A stretch of DNA of 64,000 nt from Tetrapyrgos nigripes. Lineage: Eukaryota > Basidiomycota > Agaricomycetes > Agaricales > Campanellaceae. Location of the stretch: the NCBI GenBank assembly GCA_013368315.1, contig JAACJM010000110.1:186001-250000 (forward strand), written 5' to 3'. The position numbers and the translations under genes are program-made. Under the pieces are notes generated by a model. It was given only the letters and a program-made list of their open reading frames with translations. It searched no databases and was not told where the DNA came from. Positions 21,606-34,188 of the stretch are shown here, one piece after another. Each line of letters starts with the position of its first letter. Position 1 is the stretch's first letter.

Positions 21606-23238
21606 GCCATAAAAAATGGGGTATAAGACTCTTCCTCACTACACTCGGACCCGTAACCAGGGACCAGATCCAAGGACCGTTGATGTCAATAACCACAACG
21701 TCATGCTAGCATGTCAAATTGGTCTGCTTAACGCCCTTCTTCCCTCTTACTTATTTTACAGCGCATGATTACAGGATTCGTTGACTCTGACTTGGCTCTG
21801 CAAGTTTCTGATCTAATTAACTGCTGTGGGACTACCGTCATGAAAGATGATGTGCTTGATCTCATTGGTTAGGACTTAGAGTAGATGTAGGCTGTGGTGG
21901 GCTATAGCACATCTACACCCAGCATGTTCGTAGAAGACCACACAGTGTATTTCTATCTATCTATCTTTCCACTGATTCTCCCTCCCTTCTGCATAACCTG
22001 AGTTAGACTACATGAAAGGTCCTTGTAATTTGCCACGCGAAGCGATGGCCCTTTGCCCCAGTAGCTTTAGCTTTCTTTCTATCATCTCCGAATACGATGT
22101 GTTTCAGTTTCACTCACTGTTCACTCTTTCTCACTCTTCCTTGCTCTCAGTGTTCCGGTCAGAAGACCGGTTTTCACCTTACACTGTTGTACGCCGGAGT
22201 TTCACCCGAAACCAAAGAAACAAGTGGAAAAGTGAGACTTGAGTGAGACTCAATGTCATGAATTGTCCTGGTACATGATTTCGAGACCAGCGCTCGGAAA
22301 TACACAGGGTTTCATCGTCTACTGCAGTTATGGAGTAGATAGACTCAAATATTTGATTGTACATCCGTCATTTTTGTAATATTTGAGATCAAGCCTGTGA
22401 TATCCTGTTCGGAGTGGCAGGCTAGCAAACTGTTTGTGGAAGTGTTACTATTGGCTCAGGAAATTTACCCAGAACAGCACAGATGTCACGAACCCAACAC
22501 ATCTTCCCATCTCAAGTGATGGTAATGCTGGCTTCCAACGCAAGTCTCACGTATTTATGGGATGGCAGGGAAATTGGTAGGGAGCACCAAGTTCAGTGAA
22601 TAAGACTGCTTTGACAGAGTGAGAGGACAAGCATAGTAGCCTGAGCAAGAATACCAATTGGACAGGAGGTGCAGGGATTTCTGACAAGTGTCAAATTCTT
22701 GAACTACTTAAAATTGCCTTTTTTTGGACCGATTATTTGCTGCTGCTTGCCTGCACTCTTCTTTTGCTGCCTTCCCGGCTGCTAGGAAGCGGCTGCCTCG
22801 CTTGTCAGCTATAACTAAGTTTCGCAGCTGTGGATGAGATGACATTGGGGAGAAATTCTTTCCTTCCCAATGTGGGATTCAATTCCAAATAGGCGATGGT
22901 TGAAACTCGAGCTTGATTCGCTTTCCGTAACCCATTCATAGTGGGATTGAAATAGACTGGGAAATGGAAAGTCAATTCCGACATAGCGATGCACCAGAAA
23001 GATGGGAGATTGGGAGACTGCTCAGGGTGAACAAGAGAGTCGTGTTGTGTGGATACAGATTCTATAATTTAACGGTGAAGAATCGAAAGTCAAATTGTTG
23101 AACTCTGACACCTATTACATAGGATGGAAGAGTGCGCTGTGGTATTTTATTGGGCAACCCTGTAACGCCAGTGTCAGTCATTTAATAATGTGCTTGCAGG
23201 ACTGTCAGTTGGCCAAGTCAAGACCAAGTCGGGTTACA
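21606..23238. other. Gene-free stretch
   Basis: No supported gene. About 21907-21966 (ATCTACACCCAGCATGTTCG ... TCTATCTATCT) is close to 30938-30990, just upstream of the hydrolase gene. About 22014-22066 (TTGCCACGCGAAGCGATGG) resembles 56770-56815. Confidence 0.5.
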
Positions 23239-23243
23239 AGTTC

Positions 23244-23537
23244 TGTTGAGAATGAGAGTCCCTAGTTAGGGGCTATTTCCTATTGTGGCATATCCGCCTC
23301 TCTCTTTTCCTAATTTCTTTTCCTTTGATCCTCTAAACTCCAAGGCACCCTGACCCAGGTTCAACACCCGGCTCATATATACCTACAATTCTTGAATCCG
23401 ACACCCCAGTCATTTCACCATCTTTGTGTGAACTCCTGGGGTGTGTATTTGCCTTTCAATCCTCATATCAATGCTTAACTGATTATATTCGTATTTACTA
23501 CAGTATGCTCGTACTAATATGTGCTCGCTATCTTACA
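23244..23537 (+). repeat. Copia 5' LTR
   Basis: TG...CA ends, 294 bp, with CTCATATATACC as a possible TATA near 23375. Position and length match the 3' copy. Confidence 0.9.
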
Positions 23538-23613
23538 GGTTATGGGCCCCGTGCTATAAGCTGTGCTCACACGATTTTATTAAGAAGAAACGACTCATTG
23601 ACTATACCGTTGC

Positions 23614-26600
23614 ATGTCAACAGCAGAAGAACTATTCCCGCATCTTGACCCTGAAGAACTAGACACCCTATTCGTCATCTCTATTTTTACAACATCCTTC
23701 CGCACTATCGATCCCGAAACTATGTCTAACTCTGGCACCCAAAACCCCATTGGAAATCCAAGCAACTTCACAACCATCCAAGAGTTGCCGGATGACACCA
23801 AGTTCAACGGCAAGAACTACATGTCCTGGAAGGAGTCTATGGAGATGCGAGGGAAGTTGAAGGGCCTTCATTTGTATTGGGAAGGGCAGGTTACTGAACC
23901 AAAGGACTTGACAGTCCCAGAAGACAAACTAAGTCAGCAGTCGAAAACCCAATTACCTCGAATATGAGATACGCGAATCTGTTGCGTACCTGACTATCTG
24001 GGATAATATCAAGAACCTGGACTCCCTAGGTTATTCTGGAGGAAGGAAGTCGAACGAGTTGTGGAAATTCCTAGCTGATGAATACACCTTGGTCAGTCAT
24101 TTGGCTCGCCAGAGAAGAGAGGAGGCGTTATGGACCTGTCAATATGAGAGTGGTGACGTTACAGGAGAGAACAGATATGTTGTGAAATTCCGAACTCTGC
24201 GAAAGCAGGCCACCGACGTTGGAGCCAAGATAGACGAAGCCCAATTTTTGACGATGTTCCTTGACTCATTCCCCACACTACCGAATGGATCCCAGTTGTT
24301 GGTTCCTTGTTGACAGACAAGTCAGTTACGTTTAATGTTGCGGCAGGGAGACAGGAACACGTGCAATTGATGGGAGGAAGTGGTGGAGGTGGTAGTATTC
24401 AAGGATTAGACAAGACAAAGGCATTGCAGGCTCAGGTGCTGGAATTGACAGAGAAAGTGAATGTGTTGCAAATGTCGAGAAAGGGAAGCGGGCCTGCGAA
24501 CCCTGACCTCCTCTGTTTGAATCCCAAGTGCAAACGCTGTGGCCACACAATCGAGAACTGCTTTAGGGAAGGTGGTGGAAAGCAAGGTCAATATCCGGCA
24601 TGGTGGAAGGGAAAGAAGGACGTACCTCTTCTATCTGCAATCAATACAACTGCCTATACCTCTGACAACTTGCCGACCATCTTGGCATTGAGCACCACTG
24701 CCCAACATACCATGGTTCCGTTACCTCACAACCTGATCCGTATCATAGCTGATTCTGGTGCAACGCACCATTTTTTCCAACAGAAGTCGAGTTTCATAAC
24801 CTACTCGCCCCACACTGATAAAGGAGGGTCGTCCCACGAGGATGCCAAGTTCGATATTGTCGGGAGAGGTGATGTGAAGGTTGAAGTAATTTATGGAGGT
24901 GCAACCTATCACCTTGTGTTTCACAATGCGTTCCATGCTCCCAATGTCTCTAATAACCTGATGTCGACTGGTACCTTGGACCAATTAGGCTGGACAGTGG
25001 TGTTGGGAAAGGGACAGATGGTATTCAAACAACCAAATGGGAAGGAAATGTTTGAGGCAGTCTTAGATGGTGGCATTTATGTCATGGACGCGAAGTTAAT
25101 CAAACTGAAAACCGCCTTAGCTGCACAGCTACCTGCAGATATTCGATATCTACATCGGGCCAGTGGGCATATTATGCCAGAACAAATCGAGATGGTGTAT
25201 GACCTCGTGGACGGGATCCCAAAAGTCAAAGGGGGGGCGGAAATTGATGGGGACGTGTGAGGACTGTAGAAAGGCACACACGGACAAGCAAGCCCATCCT
25301 GACAGTACCGAGACAATCACTGAGACGAATTTTCGGTGGTATCTGGATATTTGGGGACCCGCACAAGTCGTATCAGTCGGAGGTCATTTATACATGCTGT
25401 TTGGTACAGATGCGGGGTCGTCTCGAGACATGGTTGACTTCTTGAAGGACCGGATGGCAGCCACATTGATCAAGAAGCTTGAAGTATGACGGGCTACAGC
25501 AGAGACTCAGACTGGAAAACCATTGAAGAGTATCCGGACTGACAACACACCCGAATGGAGATCCCAAGCCATGGTATAATCCATGAATTCACTGCCCCTT
25601 ACACGTCTCCATCGAATGGGAAAGCTGAGCGAGGAATTGGCACAATGCTGAATGGGACACGAGCAATGTTGTTTGACGTGCATTTATCTGCTCGTTGGTG
25701 GGCACAGGCAATGGCTACGTATATATACGTTAAAAACCTCATGCCAAACACGAGAAGGATCGTACCTGAGGAGAGATGGACCAGCCAAAGGCAGAACATG
25801 TCGCATCTCATACCATTTGGTAGTGTCGGTTTTGCACATATACCTGCGAAATCCAGGAGAGGAAAGTTGGATCCCAGGGGTTTTAAATGCCAGATGGTTG
25901 GGTACGACGGGAGAAAGGTGTACGTGGTGAAGAGATGGGAGAATGAAGAGTTATACCACACTAGCAATGTGGTTTTAGAGAAGTCGGATGGTCATTGGGT
26001 CTCGGCATTGGAGGGGGAGAACGAGGATGTACTATTCTTAGAACCAACCCCAAAACCTGATTCCCTGATCGTGGCTCAAACACCGATCGATTCCGACCCG
26101 AAGACTCCTAACCCAACGTCGTTAACCCCATTAACCCCATTAACACCACTAACGCCAACTCCTGCTACAGACTCTGAACAACGACCGATTCCTAATCCTC
26201 CACCACAAAAACGTAACCGTCGTACACAAGCTGAAATATGGGGGACAGTCCCTACTCAATCATCTACTCACAGTCACAATCTGACCCAAGATCTCATCCA
26301 ATCCAAGGAATATGAGGAGCGGGAAAGTGAAGCTCAGGACAGAGGTGAAGAATGGGCAAAGGACAACGATGACACCATTGAATTACTCCCAGAGTTTGAC
26401 GAGGAAGACAATCCCACTGCTCTCACAGCCAATTTGGAACCGGTTATTGAACCCGGGAATGCATGGGTTCTGAACTCATATGCAGAGGCGATGAAGAGAC
26501 CCGACTTGTGGATGAAGCCTATGGAGAAAGAGCTGATGAAATTAGATTCCCGAAAGGCATTCACTCCTGTTCTGAGACCTAAAGATGCGAAGGTTATCAC

Positions 26601-28071
26601 TACTCAATGGGTATACGCTCTCCGGTTAGATGGGAATGGGAAAATCACTGAACAAAGGGCAAGGCTAGTTGTTCGAGGGCATGACCAAGTCAAGGGTGTC
26701 CATTATGACGATACGTGGGCGATTGTTGCGAGGTATGAGTCAGAACAGTTTGCGATCACGATTGCAGCATATGAGGGGTTAGATTTGTGGTCAGGAGATT
26801 TCACTGGCACGTATCTTAATGCGAAGCCACAAGGAGTGAATTACTTAGCACTTCCCGATGGATTCAAGGATCGGTATTCCCTTCATGATGGAAATGAGAC
26901 CGTCTTACTCATGAACATCAACATTTACGGCTCGATGGACGCTGGGAACAATTGGTTCAAGCTCCTTGACAAACGATACTGCGAAATGGGTTTCAAATCG
27001 AACCCTGCTGATCCATGTGTTAGGTACCAACGTACACCTCTCAGTAGCACAATCACAGTAACCTACACCGACGATGTGACTGGAGTTTCGACCACAGTTG
27101 AGGATGGGAAAAGGACCTGAAAGGAGATTTCTGAGCAGTTCGAGTTTAGGGATTATGGTGAACCTGATGTAGTGTTGGGCATGACTGTGCGTCTCTACAA
27201 GGATTCCAAGAACATCTCTCTCCATCAACATCCATTGATTGAAAAAACGTTGGAACGATTCAGGATGATGGACTGTGCTCCGAAATACACCCCTTTATCT
27301 CCAGGAGTCGATTTCATCAATAGTCAACCTCAACCTATCCCAGCGGACGATAAACTCTTCATGATGGACAAGAACTACTACAGTTTAGTCAGTGTTTTGA
27401 ATCACGTTTGTCAAGGAACGTGTCCAGACATTGCATTCTCTGTCTCATTGCTGCAGAGATACTCCAGTGATCCTAGACCCATCCATTGGGCATTGGCTCT
27501 ACACCTCCTCGCATATCTGAAGACTACTGCCAGTTACCAGATAACTTACTGTCATCGGAATAACCTCAGCATACCAGATGGGATAAAACCTATTGGTTTC
27601 ACAGATGCTTCGCACTCGGACATCAAAGAGGAAAACGGATTAGCGACTCGGAAATCAACTATGGGATATGTATTCATGGTTGCAGGAGGTGCTGTATCAT
27701 GGTCATCATCAAAGCAGAGGGTAGTTGCCCTATCGACTACCGAAGCGGAGTATCTTTTGATGGTTCATGCAGGGAAACAGCCTGAGTGGATGTGGAAGTG
27801 GTTAAATGGAGTGGAGATGAGACAAGATTATCCTTTCATTATCAATGTCGACAATACCAGTTCAATCTTGCTTACCGAAGCTACTACCAAGCATGGCTGA
27901 ACCAAGCATTTTGATACAGCATGGGCATGGATTAGAGATGCAGTTCGTGAGGGGGAGTTGGAATTTCGGTATATTCCATCTGCTGACAATATTGCTGATA
28001 TCATGATGAAATCCCTCAGTCGTCCATTGGTTGAGAAGTTTGTCAAAGAGCTGGGTATTACAGTTGGTTAG
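23614..28071 (+). pseudogene. Copia gag-pol polyprotein, several shifts and stops
   Basis: Domain order is gag, protease, integrase, reverse transcriptase, RNase H, which is the copia order. Gag starts near 23722 (MSNSGTQNPIGN), shifts frame near 23940, and carries a CCHC-like knuckle with altered spacing (CLNPKCKRCGHTIENC, about 24520). The protease motif is IADSGATHH (about 24750). The integrase has an HRASGHI ... CEDCRKAH zinc region (about 25160-25275), a YLDIWGP core and YTSPSNGKAERG (about 25600). The reverse transcriptase shows QWVYALRLDGNGKI and the active-site motif YTDDV (about 27065). RNase H has GFTDASHSD (about 27597) and STTEAEYL. Frame breaks occur near 23940, 24300, 25250 and 27120. 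TGA stops at about 25487, 27118 and 27898 sit where Arg codons are expected, the last between KHG and TKHFD. Confidence 0.9.
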
Positions 28072-28095
28072 AAGAGTCTAGGGACTCAGGGGGAG

Positions 28096-28389
28096 TGTCG
28101 AGAATGAGAGTCCCTAGTTAGGGGCTATTTCCTATTGTGGCATATCTGCCTCTCTCTTTTCCTAATTTCTTTTCCTTTGATCCTCTAAACTCCAAGGCAC
28201 CCTGACCCGGGTTCAACACCCGGCTCATATATACCTACAATTCTCGAATCCGACACCCCAGTCGTTTCACCATCTTCGTGTGAACTCCTGGGGTGTGTAT
28301 CTGCCTTTCAATCCTCATATCAATACTTAACTGATTATATTCGTATTTACTACAGTACGCTCGTACTAATACGTGCTCGCTATCTTACA
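28096..28389 (+). repeat. Copia 3' LTR
   Basis: Same length as the 5' LTR, with scattered differences such as TGTCGAG against TGTTGAG. Confidence 0.9.
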
Positions 28390-28473
28390 GGTACTGTAAT
28401 AATCAAAGTCGTTTCACCATCTTCGTGTGAACTCCTGGGTACGCTCGTACTAATACGTGCTCGCTATCTTACA
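28390..28473 (+). repeat. Partial tandem copy of the LTR 3' end
   Basis: After a short GGTACTGTAATAATCAA linker, two LTR pieces recur (GTTTCACCATCTTCGTGTGA and CGCTCGTACTAATACGTGC ... CTTACA). The internal LTR segment between them is deleted. The target duplication follows this copy directly. Confidence 0.8.
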
Positions 28474-28478
28474 AGTTC

Positions 28479-28985
28479 GCATATTCTTGACATATTCTCA
28501 GTTTTTACTTTAGGGCTGACTCGTATTGCAGCGACTCGGACACCGAATCAGCTTCCTGAGTCTCCGAACACCCTGCATTCAGTGTGATCGACGATCAGAT
28601 ACACGTAGAACATCATTCAGTGATAGAGGACCTCCTTGTTTAGTAATACCGGAAACTGTGAACGAGTCAGAGAAACCAAACGCAGTCTAGATTAGTCTAG
28701 TTTGAAGAGATCGAGAGCTTAGGGACCAGTTTTTTGCTTACAAAGATGACTTATTGCGTAATATTTTCACGGTCTGTTTCCCTTATGTGCTGGTCATTTT
28801 CGGTGCTTCTGGGGGCTGTAGGACCATTAAAGAGTCTGGAATACAATATATGTAACTTTATTATTGCAAAATATAACGGGAGGAAGCAGCAGAGTCGTTG
28901 GGATGAGTTGAGACCGTTCCTAAAATAGGTCGTGTGAAGATTATGTTATAAGTCTTTTCTATTGCTTTTGTATTGACAAAAACTG
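28479..28985. other. Spacer between copia element and hAT-like MITE
   Basis: About 500 bp with no supported gene or repeat. Confidence 0.5.
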
Positions 28986-28993
28986 GTCCCTAA

Positions 28994-29544
28994 TAGGGCT
29001 CCTAGCAGATCGGATGATCCGGCGCCTATCCGACGATGAGGCCTCGGATTCGGATGGCGGATGGACGTCTGGAGGTGCACGATCCGGCGGATACCATCCG
29101 TCCATCCATAGTTCATCGTCGGATGGTTGAGGTATGTGAGAATGTGATGCAGTTGCCAATTTAGGTCAATCTCGGGCTTTCCCGAGGTACTGTATAGTTG
29201 CAAAGACTCACCAATATTGACAGAAATCTTCTACAACGCGTTAGAATCGTTCTCGATTCTTTGCTCGACGTTGCAATTGCATGGGAAAACTCGTCGGCAA
29301 AGAGGCCAATGCCATTCCCGTCATAATACTCTGTGTCAGTTGTGAGTAGCTCAATATTTTTACATATATCACATTGTACTTGTACTTAGAGATACTTAAA
29401 CCACAAAAAACCAACTTCAAACTTTTTTCTTACTACATCAGCCACCTTCAGCCACCCATTGGCGGATGATCCGGTCATCCGATGATGCGGATTGGCACTC
29501 TTGAACGACTCATCCGAACAGCATCCGATCCGCTAGGAGCCCTA
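28994..29544. mobile_element. Non-autonomous hAT-like MITE, 551 bp
   Basis: The terminal repeats start TAGGGCTCCTAGCRGATCGG. The 8-bp direct duplication GTCCCTAA occurs at 28986-28993 and 29545-29552. An 8-bp duplication and a TAGGG terminus are typical of hAT. GGATGATCCGG motifs repeat near both ends. Short open frames inside are not convincing genes. Confidence 0.85.
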
Positions 29545-29552
29545 GTCCCTAA

Positions 29553-30900
29553 AGACCCCCGCTTTGACGACAGACTGCTATCGCATCATTTCAATGATCG
29601 CTGATACTGTCTATTTATAAGAGACTAAGTCTAGATGCGGTATGGAACGTCTGTCTGAGCTGAAGTGTCCATTGCGATCAGGGAGTCAGACTATATACTC
29701 AAATTGCATCATAAAATCCATATCTTCAAGGATTTTTTCAAATCCCTTTCTCAATCCAATCTGGAGACAATACTGATTAACTGATAAGAATGATTACACC
29801 ACAGGTCATTTGAAGTTAGTTCGTTTTGCATGATACGCCGGCATCCCACTCGCATCTCCGAAGGTGACGGTGTGGCGTTTCGCTGTTAGCTGATACTACT
29901 GTACATTGACTCTACTACTGCGGTTATGCAAATACTTGGCAAATACAGTGGCGGCCGTTGAGGCAACCCGCGACCTACAACGAATATCGCCAAAATGGCT
30001 TGATTGGGGACTGTCTATCGACTGCCTGTGTCGATACCCAACGTTAAAATGACCACCTTACAAAGTGTTGCCATTATGTGACTGCATTTTTTGAACCGTT
30101 TTTTGGTATCAAGACAGTCGACTAAGATACGCGGGTGGGAAGTTCAATGTTCAACGGCCGCCCCCACGGTATCATCAGGTAGCACCTCTTTTGGAATTCC
30201 GTACTATACCTCAACTCACTCTTGAATGACAACTGCCTCACTCTCAAATTGAAGCCATGCAAACCTTACACATGAGCAAGAGGACCTGAATAATCATTGG
30301 CTTCAAGCGTCGACTTTCATGCAACAGACTCACATTAAGTAGTGTATAAATGGTAAGATTAGCCTGATACTCTGAAAATCACTTGAACGCAATACTCTAA
30401 CATATGAGCCGCCCATGGCAATTGCATTCTGTCCGAGAAATGGTTTCATAGTGAAGGGATAATGTTACGGCATTGCACGTCCGACTTGCGCGCCAGGTTG
30501 AGTAGCCATTTGAGACTCGGGAAGTGTGTGGAGCCTCGGTATGAAAAATAGATCGAGGATTAACTTACCGACTACGCTCCAAACAAAGCATAACGGACCG
30601 GAGTGCTCGGTCACAGTGCTGTCACCAGGTTACAAATTTGAAGCACCCTTCCGTCGTCGTCGATCTGTATGGCAGTCCTCTTGCTCTCCAACCTCGTAAG
30701 CCAAATGAACAGTAGTGAAACCAGATGTCAACCCCAGAACACTTGATCGAAACTCTACGGTGATCACCGCGATTTTACAGTCGCTGCATTAGCACAGTTT
30801 GTGCACCGGTTTCCTGGCTGAGTGGTGTCCCGCTATCGCCTATCAATTAGCTATGATATTCACGAAGAATTTAGCACTCCACTACAAGACAGACCTACTG
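29553..30900. other. Spacer upstream of the hydrolase gene
   Basis: Contains one small TA-flanked MITE (29946-30169). Otherwise no gene or repeat was recognised. Confidence 0.5.
29946..30169. mobile_element. Small TA-flanked MITE, 224 bp
   Basis: The left end CAGTGGCGGCCGTTGA and the inverted right end CCGTGGGGGCGGCCGTTGA share the GGCGGCCGTTGA block and are flanked by TA (29944-29945, 30170-30171). The terminus resembles Tc1/mariner ends but is not from the mariner family of this window. The short imperfect repeat keeps confidence moderate. Confidence 0.45.
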
Positions 30901-30903
30901 TGG

Positions 30904-30911
30904 TATAAAAG
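30904..30911 (+). promoter_or_regulatory. TATA box of the hydrolase gene
   Basis: TATAAAAG about 100 bp before the chosen ATG at 31008. An ATG at 30912 touches the box and would lie upstream of the transcription start. Confidence 0.55.
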
Positions 30912-31007
30912 ATGGGTCTCAAAAACAGAATACTGGCATCTACACCCAGCGCGTTCGTAGAGGACCACGCCGTGTATATCTATCTATCTGCACCTACATC
31001 CTCAAGT

Positions 31008-32331
31008 ATGCTCTTCCAGGCTTTATCCTCTCTACTCCTTGCCTTGACCGCGAGTGCATCCCCTGCACTACTTCCGCGAGTCGACGCCCCTGCACCGTTC
31101 AATTCCTCCTTGTTCAAGGACTTCAATGTCTCTAGAGGCCTGAATTATCATTATTACGCAGTCCCAGCAGATACCGGAAAACCTACTCTCCTCTTTCTCC
31201 ATGGCTTCCCTTCCACTTCGTATGATTGGCGCCATCAAGTTGCGTTTTTCCAAGATAAAGGATACGGTCTCCTTGTACCAGATATGCTGGGTTATGGAGG
31301 CACCTCGAAACCGTTGGACCCTCAGCATTATGTTTCCAGTCTGGTTACAAGGGATATCGTCAATATTTTGGATGCTGAGGGTATTGATCAGGCAGTTGTG
31401 GTATCCCATGATTGGTAAATTTTTTCTCAAAGCCTTTACCTGGTCTTCATAATTGATAACGCGCTTACAGGGGCTCAAAAACTGCCAGTCGTCTTGCCAA
31501 TTATTTCCCGGAGCGGTTCCTTGCCTACGCTTTTCTGGTTGTGGGATACACCACTCCTGATTACTTTGCAACCCCCTTTGAAGAGAGACTCAGCCTGGTG
31601 AGTAGTTATATAGCCTTCTCAGTGACCAGTTTTTATATCCTTGAATTGACACCCGTTTGTTTAGGACAAGGCAGTACTCGGCTATGAGAGATTTGCATAC
31701 TGGAATTTCATGGCCTCGAAAGGCGCAGACCAACTCATTATGAACAACTTTGATTCATTTTGGAATACGACCTTCCAGAACGACACCACTAAGACGATCA
31801 CGAGCTCTCCATTGGGAGCCTTGGAGGTGTTCTTCAGGAACGATACCGCGGTTTTTGCAGCAGACTATGTTACACCTGAGGTGAGTTTTCAATGTAATGA
31901 TTCCACTTACTAGTACTGACTGCGACTTCTACTTCTACGTAGGAACGAGCTATTCAAATGGAAGCCTTCCGCCAAGGTGGTATAGTCGCTCCTCTTAATT
32001 GGTACAAGGTTGCGCGTTACCCCTATGAACAGCAGGATGATAAAAGTACGATTTCCTCTCGCTATCCTCATTTACAATGACATGAAGATGTTAATTCTTC
32101 TTTGCAGGTATTCCCCATAAAAATGCACTCATTCGCAGTCCAATTTTCTTTGGTGCTGCCTTGCGAGACTACATCACAGCCAGTGCTCCAGTCTATATGG
32201 CAGGAGCTCTTGTGGCGAGTAACTACACAGCGACTATCCGGGAGTATAATTCGGATCACTGGTTGCAAATGGCGCTCCCAGATCAGGTCAATGGTGATCT
32301 ACTCGAGTGGATTGAGGGTTTGGGTCTGTGA
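31008..32331 (+). CDS. Secreted alpha/beta hydrolase, epoxide-hydrolase type, 358 aa
   Basis: Model join(31008..31414,31471..31597,31665..31880,31943..32045,32108..32331). Four introns of 56, 67, 62 and 62 bp, all GT-AG and in phase. The first 20 residues (MLFQALSSLLLALTASASPA) form a signal peptide, and several NxS/T sites (NSS, NTT, NDT, NYT) suggest glycosylation outside the cell. The oxyanion motif HGFP is at 65-68. The nucleophile is D135 in SHDWG, typical of epoxide hydrolases and haloalkane dehalogenases, and the catalytic His is probably H335 (NSDHW). It would hydrolyse epoxides or related esters; the substrate cannot be told. The start was chosen for the signal peptide and the TATA position. 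This is the cleanest ordinary gene in the window. Confidence 0.85.
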
Positions 32332-32737
32332 TGATTGAGACACATCTTTTACGAGCGCCCTTCAAAAGTACTTGATAGATAAGAGATGCAACTTGCCTTT
32401 GTATAACTAGACGCTCCCGCTAATATTTAATTTGTATTTAATGCAATTCCTCGACATTGCGCTACTTCCAGCTGTCTGAGCTTTGAAGAGTTCCGGAAGA
32501 TCCCGTTACCACGTCTTTTCTTGTCTTTACTCAAATTTCATTTCATTTTCGGGCGGCTCTAATTGGGGGTCGCCGCGTATGCGTAAAACTTTATCTTCTT
32601 GCAATTTCTCTCTCTCTTTCAGCGGGATTCAAAAGACAAGTAACAATCAATTAGCTCTCCTCCTGCAAAAACGCTACAACCGACGTGCAAACCTTGATCT
32701 CAGTGATGATTCACTTTTGGCTCAGCAATCATACCGG
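32332..32737. other. Hydrolase 3' region, no further gene seen
   Basis: AT-rich 3' flank (TAATATTTAATTTG about 32421) likely includes the polyadenylation region. A plus-strand open frame across 32483-32788 runs into the next LTR and is not convincing. Confidence 0.4.
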
Positions 32738-33103
32738 TGGAGTAGGCCGAGGGCTGGCTATCGCTACGGCAGAGCCAAATGCAGCTAGCTACGACGTACA
32801 TGCAAGCTGTATACTACGTGATCACGTGAGTACTTAGGGCCTAGACCTCGCTAAAACCCCTACTCCATGTACCACCCTCAAACAAGGCAACGTCCTTGTC
32901 GCCTGGAAACAAATAGGAAAACAAAAAGGAATAGTCTATGCACGAACCCAACCTAACTCTCGCAAAATGCAACTCAGCTCTGCCAAACGAGGATCTCCCA
33001 CCCAATCCAACGAAACTGGCTTAGGATAATGGAAAGGAACTGAGTGAGATGAAGATGACATAAAGGTCTGAACAGGCCTATGAGCTCTGAGACCGTGAGG
33101 ATG

Positions 33104-34075
33104 TCAGCGGGTAATAACTGAATGAGGATGTGAATGTAACATAGATACTGGTGTAGGAATGAATTGACGAGTGCTCTGAGATGTAAACCAAGACCGCCGA
33201 GCATGGCGTTGGAGAGAGTTGAAGGGACAAATAGTGGAACCATTTGAGCGAAGAGCCGAAATATCTTGTGGGGAAGTGGGTGGAATGAGGACTACATGCA
33301 GAATGTTGTCTGACTCATCTGCCCAATTGAGTTTGCTGACTGGTACAAAACTGGCTACCAGTGGGGAAGGGACCTCGGCATCTGTTTGCAATGAAATTGA
33401 GGCATAGGCAGGAGTGACTGGGTTGGGGTTGAGATCTGATGTGTCAATGGAAATGGACTGGCTGTTTGTTTCCCTCAGTTTCTGCTCTCTCTCAAACTCC
33501 ATTCTCCCCATTGTCAAACCCAGCTGCTTTCCTCTTTCAACATTCTCTGTAAAAACCTCGCCTCACTCCATTAATAAACCACATTTCCTTCCCAACTCAA
33601 AAGCAGTGTCCCAAATGACATGAAAAATCTTCTTGTTTGCAGAGTTCGCTCCTAAAAGGTGTGTGTAGGCCTTGTCATAGATGCCATGGTGGTCAAGAGT
33701 TGCACTGTTAACCAGGACAGAAAAGATGGGATGAGAGGAGGATAGTTCTGGTTTTGGTGGGAGAGGAGTGTCCACAGTGACCCAATTTACTGTGATGGGT
33801 GCCTTTGGTGCTGCAGAATCAATTTCCTTGCATTTCGCCTTATACGCTTCCCCTCATAGACCATCTATCCAGTAAATGACAAACTTCTGTCACGATATAT
33901 CCCAGTGGTCCAAAGTAACCCCATACCACCAATCCCTAGCATCCCCAACAGCCAGCTTCTCAATCCTCTTTGTCTTCCAGGATAGAGACTTCTTCTTGGA
34001 GTGCTCATCAAAGTTTCTGAGCCAGGCAGACATGTCACCAGAGCTGTCAAAAGGTTGAGGGTCTGTAATCTCCAT
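33104..34075 (-). pseudogene. Gag-like protein with three in-frame TGA stops
   Basis: One minus frame of 324 codons runs from an ATG at 34075 to 33104, interrupted only by TGA at 33892-33890, 33856-33854 and 33565-33563. Each would be Arg if the codon had been CGA. The N-terminus (DMSAWLRNFDEHSKKKSLSW ... LAVGDARDWW) has the helical, Trp-rich look of retroelement capsid proteins. The C-terminal half is Ser/Pro-rich with no zinc knuckle. It fills the whole internal part of the miniature LTR element. Family assignment is by context and general look only. Confidence 0.55.
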
Positions 34076-34164
34076 ATGTGTATGACATGTCAGAGAAAAA
34101 AATAGCAGAGGAGCATGGAAAAAGCTGTGTAGAAGCTAGAGATGCTGTCTGAAAGGTGTGCATA

Positions 34165-34188
34165 GTTCGAATCGCACTCTTGTCACCA
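34165..34188 (-). promoter_or_regulatory. Primer-binding site matching a tRNA 3' end
   Basis: The plus strand reads GTTCGAATCGCAC then TCTTGTCACCA: a T-loop, T-stem 3' strand, 7-nt acceptor strand, discriminator A and CCA. The element is on the minus strand, so this is the complement a tRNA primer would pair with, three bases from the LTR. The 24-nt match is longer than the usual 8-18. The tRNA species was not identified. Confidence 0.75.

Larger units (their letters stand above)
23244..28473 (+). mobile_element. Ty1/copia LTR retrotransposon, decayed
   Basis: Two 294-bp LTRs (23244-23537 and 28096-28389) start TGTYGAGAATGAGAG and end CTATCTTACA. A purine-rich tract (GGGACTCAGGGGGAG) precedes the second. 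The 5-bp duplication AGTTC is at 23239-23243 and at 28474-28478. The right one lies after an extra partial copy of the LTR end (28390-28473), so that copy belongs to the element. The LTRs differ at several sites and the internal genes are broken, so the insertion is not recent. Confidence 0.92.

Noticed and set aside
23538..23560. Copia primer-binding site GGTTATGGGCCCCG
   Set aside because: It does not begin with TGG or fit an initiator-Met half-tRNA site, so I did not annotate it.
28946..29203. 85-aa minus-strand open frame
   Set aside because: It spans the end of the hAT-like MITE and its repetitive GGATGATCCGG motifs.
30912..31007. Hydrolase start at 30912
   Set aside because: It touches the TATA box. 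The ATG at 31008 gives a clean signal peptide.
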